From positions 1-19,763 of the forward strand of contig RFIM01000024.1 of NCBI GenBank assembly GCA_003695215.1: a DNA stretch of 19,763 bases. Direction: 5' to 3'. This document shows, piece by piece, positions 8,186 through 14,085 of the stretch (within the stretch, counting starts at the first letter, position 1; each line of letters begins with the position of its first letter). The notes below the pieces were generated by a model. That model was not told where the DNA came from and did not search any database. It saw nothing but the letters and a program-made list of their open reading frames with translations. A program made the translations under genes and the position numbers. This stretch comes from Chloroflexota bacterium. Lineage in GTDB: Bacteria; Chloroflexota; Anaerolineae; Aggregatilineales; UBA2796.

Positions 8186-8191
8186 TACAAT
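8186..8191 (+). promoter_or_regulatory. -10 element of the fumarase operon
   Basis: TACAAT matches the sigma70 -10 consensus at five of six positions and lies about 44 bases before the GTG start at 8235. No convincing -35 hexamer is present at 16-18 bases upstream, so an activator may be needed (inference). Confidence 0.45.
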
Positions 8192-8234
8192 GTGAGCATT
8201 GCATATTCGATCGCGTTTTAAGAGGCGCTGTGAC

Positions 8235-9191
8235 GTGAGTACTTTAGTCCAAGACGCTATTCCTGTCGGTTTAATCGAAGAGATCGCTATTGAGCTGAAC
8301 AAAAAGGCGGCCATGGCGATCCCTGCGGACGTGATGGCGCGCTTCGATGAGCTGATCGCGCGAGAGACTGAGCCGCTCAGCTTGCTAGTGCTGGAGCAGA
8401 TCAAGGCGAACGCCGAGCTGGCTATTCAGAGTGGGCGCCCAATGTGCGGCGATACAGGCTTGCCGCGCTACTACGTGAAGATTGGCAATGAGGCGCCGCG
8501 CATTCAAGGTGGCATGGTCGCTTTTGAGAACGCGCTGCGGCGCGCTGTGGCGCAGGTGACCAAGACTTTGCCCTTGCGCCCGAATCGTGTTCATCCACTG
8601 ACACGGGTCGATCACGATAACAACGTCGGCATGCACGCGCCTGAGGTCACTTATACCTTTGAGCCAGAAGCAGACTGGATCGATATCATCGCTGTGCACA
8701 AAGGCGGCTTGTTCGGCAGCGATTATCGGATGCTGTTCCCGAGCGACGGTGTCAAAGGCATCAAGCGCTTCTTTCTGGACGTGGTGGCAGAATTCAATCG
8801 GCGCGGCTTGGCTTGCCCGCCATCGGTGGTTGGCATCGGGCTGGGCGGCACGAAGGACACCTGCTTCCGACTGGGCAAGGAGGCCGCTTGCTTGCGCTAC
8901 GTGCCCGATCGCAATCCTGATCCGTTGGTAGCTGAGCTGGAGGAAGAGCTGACCGAGCTGGGCAATCGGGCGGGCTTCGGTCCGATGGGTTTCCCTGGCG
9001 CGACGGCGATCGCGGCTGTGAAAATTGAGTGCGCCTACGCGCACACGGGCGGCATGCCGATGTCTGTCCATCATTTTTGCCATGCCACACGGCGCGCTGT
9101 GGTACGCATCTTCCCTGATGGCACGCATGCCTACCGCGACGATCCGCAATGGTTCACGCCGTACTATCGACGCACAGTTGTGGAATGGTGA
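8235..9191 (+). CDS. Class I fumarate hydratase / L(+)-tartrate dehydratase, alpha-type subunit
   Basis: This is an oxygen-sensitive [4Fe-4S] hydro-lyase subunit that would interconvert fumarate and malate, or dehydrate tartrate. With the GTG at 8235 (GAGG 9 bases upstream) it has 318 residues. Family marks are C71 in MCGDTG, HPLTRVDHDNNVG, HKGGLFGSDYRML, C194 in CPPSVVGIGLGG, and C266 in KIECAYAHTGGMPMSVH. These three cysteines are the likely cluster ligands. The usual KGxGSEN signature reads KGGLFGSD here, so it belongs to a diverged branch and the exact substrate is open. Class I enzymes need a beta domain carrying catalytic residues. No beta subunit follows; the next gene is unrelated and overlaps it by four bases. 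An upstream ATG at 8199 is in frame but lies right at the predicted transcription start. Confidence 0.85.
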   Translation: MSTLVQDAIPVGLIEEIAIELNKKAAMAIPADVMARFDELIARETEPLSLLVLEQIKANAELAIQSGRPMCGDTGLPRYYVKIGNEAPRIQGGMVAFENALRRAVAQVTKTLPLRPNRVHPLTRVDHDNNVGMHAPEVTYTFEPEADWIDIIAVHKGGLFGSDYRMLFPSDGVKGIKRFFLDVVAEFNRRGLACPPSVVGIGLGGTKDTCFRLGKEAACLRYVPDRNPDPLVAELEEELTELGNRAGFGPMGFPGATAIAAVKIECAYAHTGGMPMSVHHFCHATRRAVVRIFPDGTHAYRDDPQWFTPYYRRTVVEW

Positions 9192-9811
9192 GCACGTCGC
9201 GCTTTCAAGAGCTTTGGCAGGCAGCGCAAGCACGAAGCGGCAGCACCTTGGCAATTGGCCTTGCGCCTGCTTTGGATAAGCTGCCAGCCGCTGTTGCCAA
9301 GATCGACGATCCGTTCTTGCCGCTTGGCAAGCTGATCATCAACACCACAGCCGACCTGACCTGCGCTTATGTGTTTCACCTGAGCGCTTACCTCGCCATT
9401 GGCGCCGCGGGCATCATTGCGTTGGAACGCACGCTTGCCTATGTGCCAAGCGGCATTTTGAAAGTGCTGCACGCGCCGTTTGCTAGCGCTGAGTACGTCC
9501 GCGCTGCCTTTGAGGAGGCGCTCGGCGCTGATGCAGTTACGTTGAGCAGCCCTGAGTTCGCTGCGCCGTATTTGGCGCAGGCGCAGCACGGCGCCTTCGT
9601 GCCGCACGGCGCTGCAATTCCGCCTGAGCTGGCTGCGCAGCTCGGCACTTATGTGCAAAAGCCTGACGGCACAGGCCAATTGACGCTGGCTGCGCTCAGC
9701 TTGGACTGGCACTTTGGCGCCACGCTTTATCAGACGCGTACCTTTGCCTTTGAAGAGAAGCTGCGCGCTGCTGCACTGGCCTTGCGCGCAGCGCAACAAA
9801 AAGGCGGCTGA
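9188..9811 (+). CDS. Orotidine-5'-phosphate decarboxylase-like protein lacking catalytic residues (putative pseudoenzyme)
   Basis: This 207-residue protein reads along its first ~140 residues like a type 2 PyrF (OMP decarboxylase, TIM barrel). Recognisable blocks are LAIGLAP (PyrF: LCVGLDP), IINTTADLTCAY (IIDATADLVCAY), ALERTLAYVPSG, RAAFEEALGADAVTLSSPE and HGAFVP. The catalytic residues are gone: the Asp of GLDP is Ala (residue 26), the Lys of YKPN is Val (62), and the DAKRGD loop is replaced by LHAPFA (94-99). The protein is also about 65 residues shorter than type 2 PyrF (~270), with an altered C-terminus. It therefore cannot be a normal decarboxylase. The frame is intact and starts at a GTG overlapping the fumarase stop (GTGA), so translation is probably coupled. 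A frame extension upstream to 9149 overlaps the fumarase gene and is less likely. The role is unknown; it could be a ligand-binding or partner subunit (speculative). Confidence 0.68.
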   Translation: MSTSRFQELWQAAQARSGSTLAIGLAPALDKLPAAVAKIDDPFLPLGKLIINTTADLTCAYVFHLSAYLAIGAAGIIALERTLAYVPSGILKVLHAPFASAEYVRAAFEEALGADAVTLSSPEFAAPYLAQAQHGAFVPHGAAIPPELAAQLGTYVQKPDGTGQLTLAALSLDWHFGATLYQTRTFAFEEKLRAAALALRAAQQKGG

Positions 9812-9822
9812 TGCGCCGCCTT
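9798..9822 (-). terminator. Rho-independent terminator of the erpA-like gene
   Basis: A perfect 8-bp stem (9801-9808 with 9815-9822) with a six-base loop is followed on the - strand by five T residues (9802-9798). On the + strand there is no T run, so it should work mainly for the gene ending at 9845. The TGA of the convergent + strand gene lies in the loop. Confidence 0.72.
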
Positions 9823-9844
9823 CAGCTTGCCTCGGTTGGCCCGA

Positions 9845-10276
9845 TCAGCCACAGCTGCCGCAGCCGCCAGCGCTCGCTGCGCTGTTCTCGCCTTTGGTCT
9901 TGAAAGACGTGCCGCAGCCGCAAGTGGAGACGGCGTTCGGATTATCGATGCGGAAACCGCCGCCCATCAGGCTATCTACGTAATCAATAGTCGCGCCGCC
10001 AATGTACATCAGGCTGGTTGGATCGATCACCAGGCGCACGCCGTCCACTTCGACCACTGTATCGTATTCTTGCGGATTGCTCTCGAAGGCCATGCCATAC
10101 TGCAAGCCTGAGCAACCGCCACCTGAGACGAAGACGCGCAGGGCGTGGTTAGGGATGTTGCGCGCCACAAGCAGTTCCTTGATCTTGGCAGTGGCAGCTG
10201 CGGTGACGGCCAAAACAGGCGTTTCAGCGCTCTCAAGCTCGGTTTGCGTGTTAGGTTGTTCCAGCAGATCGGCCAT
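9845..10276 (-). CDS. Iron-sulfur cluster carrier, HesB/IscA/ErpA family
   Basis: This A-type carrier of 143 residues should bind and pass on Fe-S clusters to client proteins in the cytoplasm. The three ligand cysteines are present: C55 in SGGGCSGLQYG and C119/C121 in STCGCGTSF. Other family marks are the strand VRLVIDPTSLMYIGG and the IDYVDSLMGGGFRIDNPNA block. It carries an N-terminal extension of about 20 residues and a C-terminal tail ending in GGCGSCG, which adds a CxxC pair (C139, C142) beyond the usual core. AGAGG lies about 9 bases before the ATG. It has its own promoter and terminator. Neighbours rimO and class I fumarase are Fe-S enzymes and plausible clients, but gene direction shows no shared operon. 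Confidence 0.92.
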   Translation of the reverse strand: MADLLEQPNTQTELESAETPVLAVTAAATAKIKELLVARNIPNHALRVFVSGGGCSGLQYGMAFESNPQEYDTVVEVDGVRLVIDPTSLMYIGGATIDYVDSLMGGGFRIDNPNAVSTCGCGTSFKTKGENSAASAGGCGSCG

Positions 10277-10316
10277 GGCTCTTGCCTCTTTCGCTCACAC
10301 AGTAGATATGCCTAAC

Positions 10317-10345
10317 AGTCTAGCACGTCCTGGCAAGGCTGTCAA
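10317..10345 (-). promoter_or_regulatory. Sigma70-type promoter of the erpA-like gene
   Basis: On the - strand a perfect -35 TTGACA (10340-10345), a 17-base spacer and the -10 TAGACT (10317-10322) precede the ATG at 10276 by about 40 bases. It starts only 18 bases after the end of the Nudix gene, and no convincing terminator lies between them. Read-through from the upstream operon is therefore possible. Confidence 0.68.
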
Positions 10346-10362
10346 TAAATCAGAAGGGCTTC

Positions 10363-11004
10363 TTAGAAACTTTTCAGAGCCGTGCGCAGGCGCATTTCCA
10401 GCTCTGAGAGGATGCTAGCTGTGGCGCCCCAGACCTTGTGACCAAAAAAGTTGTAGTAGAGGATGCGGAAGGGCAGGCCGTAGCGCGTGGTCTCTTCGGC
10501 GCCCTTGAGCGCCTCGTCGAAGAGCAGGCGCAGCGGCACTTCGATCACCTCGGCCACTTCATCCTGCTTTGGGCGCCACGAAGGCGGCGCCGCACACGCG
10601 CCGACTATCGGTTGAACCAAGAAGTTGCTGGGCGGAATGTACAGCTCGGCTAACGCGCCGATCACTTGAACGGCCTCAGGCGCAACGCCGAGTTCTTCGT
10701 GCGTCTCGCGCAGCGCTGTTTGCTGTGCCGACTCGCCCGTCTCGCGCCTGCCACCAGGAAAGCTGATCTGACCGCTGTGGACGCCGGTATGTTCGGCGCG
10801 GCGCATCAGCACGAAGTGTAGCTCAGCCTCGCGCTCGTAGAGCAACAGCAGGACAGCGGCTTGTTTCGGCGCCACCTGATGCGCAAAGGCTTGTGGTAGG
10901 CGCACGATTGGCATCATACGGCGCTGCGCAGCAACCGCATCGAACTCGGGCAGCGCTAGCGCTTGTTGCACCTGCGCAAGGCTCAGAAGGGCGAGATCAA
11001 GCAT
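10363..11004 (-). CDS. Nudix hydrolase, CoA diphosphatase (NudL) type
   Basis: This 213-residue Mg2+-dependent hydrolase probably cleaves coenzyme A or acyl-CoA into phosphopantetheine and 3',5'-ADP. A complete Nudix box lies at residues 85-107 (G-x5-E-x7-RETHEELGV). The motif just before it, LMRRAEHTGVHSGQISFPGG, matches the UPF0035 signature that marks the NudL/CoA-pyrophosphatase subgroup. The chosen ATG at 11004 overlaps the stop of the upstream 98-residue gene by eight bases, typical of coupling. The frame is open further upstream to 11118, but that segment overlaps most of the neighbour and is not conserved-looking. It is the last gene of the E2-JAB-E1 operon. Whether it works with that system or merely shares the transcript is unclear. 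Confidence 0.85.
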   Translation of the reverse strand: MLDLALLSLAQVQQALALPEFDAVAAQRRMMPIVRLPQAFAHQVAPKQAAVLLLLYEREAELHFVLMRRAEHTGVHSGQISFPGGRRETGESAQQTALRETHEELGVAPEAVQVIGALAELYIPPSNFLVQPIVGACAAPPSWRPKQDEVAEVIEVPLRLLFDEALKGAEETTRYGLPFRILYYNFFGHKVWGATASILSELEMRLRTALKSF

Positions 11005-11293
11005 ACCAGGCTCGGCGCTTGCGCAAAGAGACGCCTGGATCGGCTTCGTCGCGGCGATTGACGCGAATGCGCCCGCGCGAATCGATGTTGATGGCGCCGT
11101 GCTGTTGCAAACGCGCAAATTCCTCAGGCGAGATATCAGGCGCAGGCTCGCCGCTCAGTCGGCTGATGCGATCTTCGATCATGCCCGCTTCAGCTGCCTC
11201 AGCGTTGCTTGCGTCGTCATTAGGCAAAGGCGGCAGCGGCGTCTGACGGCTCACATTCTGATTGGAAGGCGGTTGGCGTGTCTCTTCGGTCAT
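10997..11293 (-). CDS. Small unknown protein of the E2-JAB-E1 operon
   Basis: I do not recognise this 98-residue protein. The first ~40 residues are rich in Pro, Asn, Gln, Asp and Ala and look disordered. A middle segment (GMIEDRISRL, then PDISPEEFARLQQHGAINI) should form one or two helices. The C-terminus is strongly basic and ends RKRRAWYA. It has no beta-grasp pattern and no terminal Gly-Gly, so it is not an obvious ubiquitin-like modifier. There is no membrane segment. A strong GAGGAG lies 6-7 bases before the ATG, inside the end of the E1 gene, and the gap to that gene is 3 bases. It overlaps the Nudix start by 8 bases. A partner, adaptor or target role in the conjugation system is conceivable but unproven. 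Confidence 0.72.
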   Translation of the reverse strand: MTEETRQPPSNQNVSRQTPLPPLPNDDASNAEAAEAGMIEDRISRLSGEPAPDISPEEFARLQQHGAINIDSRGRIRVNRRDEADPGVSLRKRRAWYA

Positions 11294-11296
11294 CGA

Positions 11297-12268
11297 TCAC
11301 TCCTCACTGGTCACTTTGCCCATGCTTTGCGTCTGACGTTTTGCCTGCGCGCGCTTCTCCAAACTCTCAATCACGCGCTGTTCATCTGCCTCTGAGTCTA
11401 CATCGGCGATCAGGTCTGCGGCAAGTGCCTCAAGCGAGAGCGCGCTCTGCTTTGGCACGCCGCATACCAGGCAATGCGGATCGCGTGGGATGTTGAGCCA
11501 TTGTGCGCTATAAGGTGGCACAGGGATGCCTTCGAAAACCTCTAGCGCTACGTTCGCCAACACGACCGTGTTCGCGGGGAATTCGCGGTAGATGGGCTGG
11601 CCTTTGAGCAGGAAATTCAGCGCCATATCTGCCTGTGCTGAAGCCACGCGCACCACATGCAGGTATAAGCCTGGCTCAGCGGCGAGAGTGCCGTCTTCGC
11701 CGATCATGCCATAGTCGAGGTCAGTCTCAGCGTCGCTTGGCTGTGAGATATCGGCGCGCAGCTGCTGCGCCCAGCACGCGTAGCACGGCCCATCGCCACT
11801 TGGATAGATGATGGTGACATCGCCGCCTTCGCCGCGCTCATAGACTCCGGCGTAAATTGCCACCAAGTTGTTCTCGCGGCACACAGCGTTGATGGCGTAT
11901 TTGGCCAACTCGCCATCCACGCCGACGACGACGAGATCGATATCCTGCAGCGCGCTAGCGTGATTCTCGACGCGCCCGACGATCGCCTGCACCTGTGCCT
12001 TGGGATTGCGCGCGCGGATCAAATCGGCGACGGCTTCCACCTTCGGGCGCCCGACATCGCGCAGATCGGCGACGTGCCGTACCACATTAGTGACCTCGAC
12101 TATGTCATCGTCAATCAGGACGAATTGCCCGACGCCGCTCATGGCAAGCGTCAGCGCCACAAAGCCGCCGCCTGAGCCAAGGCCGACCACCGCGATCTTC
12201 TTGCGCGCGAGCTGCGCCAGGGCATCCTCGCCCAAATAGCGTTCAACGCGATCCCATGCGTTGCTCAT
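11297..12268 (-). CDS. E1-like (ThiF/MoeB/HesA family) adenylyltransferase
   Basis: E1-like proteins adenylate the C-terminus of ubiquitin-like or sulfur-carrier proteins. This one has 323 residues. The Rossmann ATP site is GLGSGG at 29-34, followed by LIDDDIVEVTNVVRH (51-65) with the catalytic N61/R64, K76 in GRPKVEA and D118 in VVGVDG. Two zinc-knuckle pairs are present: C162/C165 (CYAC) and C266/C269 (CLVC). The only other cysteine is C130, in a structural helix, so no separate thioester cysteine of the usual kind is evident. The C-terminal ~50 residues are an acidic then basic helix. The ATG overlaps the JAB stop (ATGA), with AAGG just before it. It follows E2 and JAB genes, which points to protein conjugation rather than thiamin or molybdopterin synthesis. 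Confidence 0.9.
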   Translation of the reverse strand: MSNAWDRVERYLGEDALAQLARKKIAVVGLGSGGGFVALTLAMSGVGQFVLIDDDIVEVTNVVRHVADLRDVGRPKVEAVADLIRARNPKAQVQAIVGRVENHASALQDIDLVVVGVDGELAKYAINAVCRENNLVAIYAGVYERGEGGDVTIIYPSGDGPCYACWAQQLRADISQPSDAETDLDYGMIGEDGTLAAEPGLYLHVVRVASAQADMALNFLLKGQPIYREFPANTVVLANVALEVFEGIPVPPYSAQWLNIPRDPHCLVCGVPKQSALSLEALAADLIADVDSEADEQRVIESLEKRAQAKRQTQSMGKVTSEE

Positions 12269-13374
12269 CTCACCTTCCCTTCAGCTAGGCGCGCTTCAAC
12301 TTCGCGGACTAGGTCTATCAGGCGATGACGCTCAGTCCAAGACCATAGCGGATAAGCGCTCTGTGGCAAAGGCTGCGAGGCGTTCCAGAGTCGGTCGAAC
12401 AAATTCGCCTCTTCAGGTAAGTCGCGCAGGGCACTCATGGCAGTCAAGCGGACGCGCGGCATGTGCGCGGGATAATCGACTTCTGTGATCAGGATGATGA
12501 CGTGCTGGCTCTCGCGGCGCGCTAGCGAGAAGCAAATCTCAAGCGGCGGCACGCGATCCGTGTCATACTGCTCAAGCGAGACGGCGTAGCCAGCTTGATT
12601 CAAGCTCTCAACTTCGCTGCGCAAGCGCTCGGGGTGTGCTAAGTGCCAGCTGAGCGGCGGCAGCTCAGGCAGCTCGGCGTTCGGCACAACGATAGGAGTC
12701 AGGCGCCTGAAGCGGCGGATCGTTCGGCTCATGTACCAGACGTCGATGCGCACAAGCCCGTTTTCGTCCACAGGCACGAGGAGCGGCTGCGCCTCGCTAC
12801 CTTCAGGCTTGAGCTCTTCAGGCGTCTCGTCGTCCGTCTCAGCCGCCATCGCTTCTGCTTCAGGCTGATCGGCGTAAAAGCGATCCCAGAGGGTTGCCAG
12901 AATGACCAATAGCTGCGGCGTGCCTGCTTGACGGTCGTTGATGTGGTTGCGCGCCGTTGACGTATCGCCCCAGGATGGCTCAACAAGCGTGCCAGGATGT
13001 TTGTGCCAATCGCCTAGATGGCATAGCGGTGCATCCCACTTGGGCAAGGTGCCGTTGCTATTGATAGTGCGCATGCGCACGCGCATCGTTTCCCAGTTAT
13101 CGTAGAACCAATTGAAGATATCGCCTTGTAGGTCGTCGCCTTGCTCAAAATAGGTGCTGGCGCGCACGGCGCTGGCATCGGGCGCAATCGTATCCAACAC
13201 GTAAAGGTCAGGCTCAGGGCGCCCGCTCTGCGGCAGGGCGAAGCCGATCAGCGATTCGCCTGTCTCAGTTTCATACACTAGCGCATTGGCAACGATTTTA
13301 TCAACCACGCGCTGCGCAATGGTCACGCGCGGCAGGTTAGCAGAGTTGAGACCGCGTAAGCGCCTGAGGAACAT
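12265..13374 (-). CDS. JAMM/JAB-domain metallopeptidase with extra C-terminal domain
   Basis: JAMM proteases are zinc enzymes that remove or mature ubiquitin-like proteins. In this 369-residue protein the N-terminal domain has E40 (TGESLIGFALP), then H124-x-H126-P with S134 and D137, an exact HxHx7Sx2D signature. These supply the zinc ligands and the catalytic Glu. An acidic linker follows (~165-185), and then the last strands of the domain (ENGLVRIDVWYMSRT). Residues ~240-369 form a second region with HVIILITEVDYPAHMP, which resembles the central strand and YPxxxP turn of E2/RWD folds. It has no catalytic cysteine, so it may be an inactive UBC/RWD-like module (inference). The ATG overlaps the E2 stop by one base (TGATG), and the 3' end overlaps the E1 start by four bases. 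Confidence 0.9.
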   Translation of the reverse strand: MFLRRLRGLNSANLPRVTIAQRVVDKIVANALVYETETGESLIGFALPQSGRPEPDLYVLDTIAPDASAVRASTYFEQGDDLQGDIFNWFYDNWETMRVRMRTINSNGTLPKWDAPLCHLGDWHKHPGTLVEPSWGDTSTARNHINDRQAGTPQLLVILATLWDRFYADQPEAEAMAAETDDETPEELKPEGSEAQPLLVPVDENGLVRIDVWYMSRTIRRFRRLTPIVVPNAELPELPPLSWHLAHPERLRSEVESLNQAGYAVSLEQYDTDRVPPLEICFSLARRESQHVIILITEVDYPAHMPRVRLTAMSALRDLPEEANLFDRLWNASQPLPQSAYPLWSWTERHRLIDLVREVEARLAEGKVR

Positions 13375-13811
13375 CAGCGTACGCGCTCCTCAATACCAGG
13401 CCACTTGTTGGTCATGCGCCAGGTGTAGTAAGCGTAGAGCCACTGAATCGCCCATGCGGTCACGGTCACAGCTGTGGAGCGCGACGGATTCCAGCCGTAG
13501 CCTGTGCCATCGCGCGGATTGAACAGGCACAGCTGGCCGTCTTCATACTGATGCTTTTCGCTGTAGATTCGCGGCTTGACCACGTAGGCCTCAGGCGGGC
13601 GCTGTGGATAGTCGTTTGGATAGACGATCTTCAAAGTGTGATCGCGTTCAGGCACGCCTTTCATGTTCACTTCAACAGTGCCAAGCCAGTACAGCAAGCT
13701 GTTCGGCTTGACGATCAAACGGAAGGTATCGCCGAAAGCGGCGCGCATTGCCTCAACTTCGAGGCGCAGCCGCATTGAGACGTTCTCTCGAGTTCCCCAC
13801 CACGCTGTCAT
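13374..13811 (-). CDS. E2-like (ubiquitin-conjugating-enzyme fold) protein
   Basis: This 145-residue protein has the layout of a compact E2 enzyme, which carries a modifier as a thioester and passes it to a target. After an N-terminal helix come the strands FRLIVKPN and YWLGTVEVN, then HTLKIVYPNDYPQRPPEAYVV, the central strand with the YPxxPP turn of UBC folds. The active-site region reads H87...DGQLCLF with C95 as the likely catalytic cysteine. W107 follows and two final helices close the fold. The Asn of the eukaryotic HPN motif is absent (HQY), as in many bacterial E2-like families. It is the first gene of the operon, with AGGAGA 9 bases before the ATG. It is a separate protein, not fused to E1 as in CBASS Cap2. 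Confidence 0.85.
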   Translation of the reverse strand: MTAWWGTRENVSMRLRLEVEAMRAAFGDTFRLIVKPNSLLYWLGTVEVNMKGVPERDHTLKIVYPNDYPQRPPEAYVVKPRIYSEKHQYEDGQLCLFNPRDGTGYGWNPSRSTAVTVTAWAIQWLYAYYTWRMTNKWPGIEERVR

Positions 13812-13838
13812 GATTCGCGTTCTCCTGAATCCCCGTGT

Positions 13839-13865
13839 ACGCTTCAGCGTGCCGAAAGTTTCGGC
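13839..13865 (-). promoter_or_regulatory. Two adjacent palindromes in the leader of the E2-JAB-E1 operon
   Basis: A perfect 7-1-7 dyad, GCCGAAA-G-TTTCGGC (13851-13865), sits next to a 5-2-5 dyad, ACGCT-TC-AGCGT (13839-13850). Both lie between the candidate promoter and the E2 start codon. They could be an operator or short leader hairpins; neither has a T run, so they are not terminators. The function is inferred from position only. Confidence 0.35.
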
Positions 13866-13885
13866 GGCCGCGGCGCAGTGCGATC

Positions 13886-13921
13886 ATTATCAATGTATCA
13901 CACAAGTGCTGTGCAAGGCAA
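13886..13921 (-). promoter_or_regulatory. Candidate promoter of the E2-JAB-E1 operon
   Basis: The only AT-rich patch upstream of E2 lies here. On the - strand TTGCCT (13916-13921) is followed after 18 bases by TACATT (13892-13897), and GATAAT (13886-13891) lies immediately downstream as an alternative -10. Each hexamer is imperfect, so the exact start is uncertain. Confidence 0.4.
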
Positions 13922-14044
13922 GCGCAATCGTCTTTCCACAACGCTCAGCAGCGTCACTTTGCGCCTAGCGGCACGATGCTTCTGCCAGGCCACTCGGCGT
14001 AGCTCCATGGCAGAGGTTCATCGCCTCACCTGGCTTATTTGGGC

Positions 14045-14073
14045 TTGCCAGGCGCAGTGGAGTGTGCTAAACT
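14045..14073 (+). promoter_or_regulatory. Promoter of tRNA-Gln
   Basis: TTGCCA (14045-14050), a 17-base spacer and TAAACT (14068-14073) lie immediately before the tRNA. The predicted transcription start near 14080 leaves only about six bases of 5' leader. The rest of the 274-base gap between the E2 gene and the tRNA (13812-14085) holds only the leader and promoter signals listed here; I see no gene in it. Confidence 0.6.
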
Positions 14074-14085
14074 TGCGGCGTACCT

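Noticed and set aside
9006..9013. HIP1-like GCGATCGC octamer as a repeated genome element
   Set aside because: Only a few copies were seen in the window (for example near 9006, 15944 and 17372), not the dense spacing known for HIP1 in cyanobacteria.
8385..9254. Long open frame on the - strand opposite the fumarase gene (289 codons)
   Set aside because: It is a mirror of GC-rich coding sequence: no recognisable domain, no ribosome-binding site, and the + strand frame has clear fumarase motifs.
9188..9811. Fumarase beta subunit
   Set aside because: Expected from position, but none of the beta-domain marks (such as GTIYTARDAAHKR) is present; the sequence instead follows the PyrF pattern.
10997..11293. 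98-residue protein as the ubiquitin-like modifier
   Set aside because: No beta-grasp pattern of strands and no C-terminal Gly-Gly; the end is RKRRAWYA and the first half looks disordered.
11297..12268. MoeB or ThiF of cofactor synthesis
   Set aside because: The ATP site fits, but there is no ThiS/MoaD or thiamin/molybdopterin gene nearby, while E2 and JAB genes are coupled to it.
10997..13811. Type II CBASS defence operon
   Set aside because: E1, E2 and JAB functions are present, but E1 and E2 are separate proteins. No CD-NTase (cyclase) or effector gene lies anywhere in the window; the flanks are tRNA-Gln and an Fe-S carrier gene.
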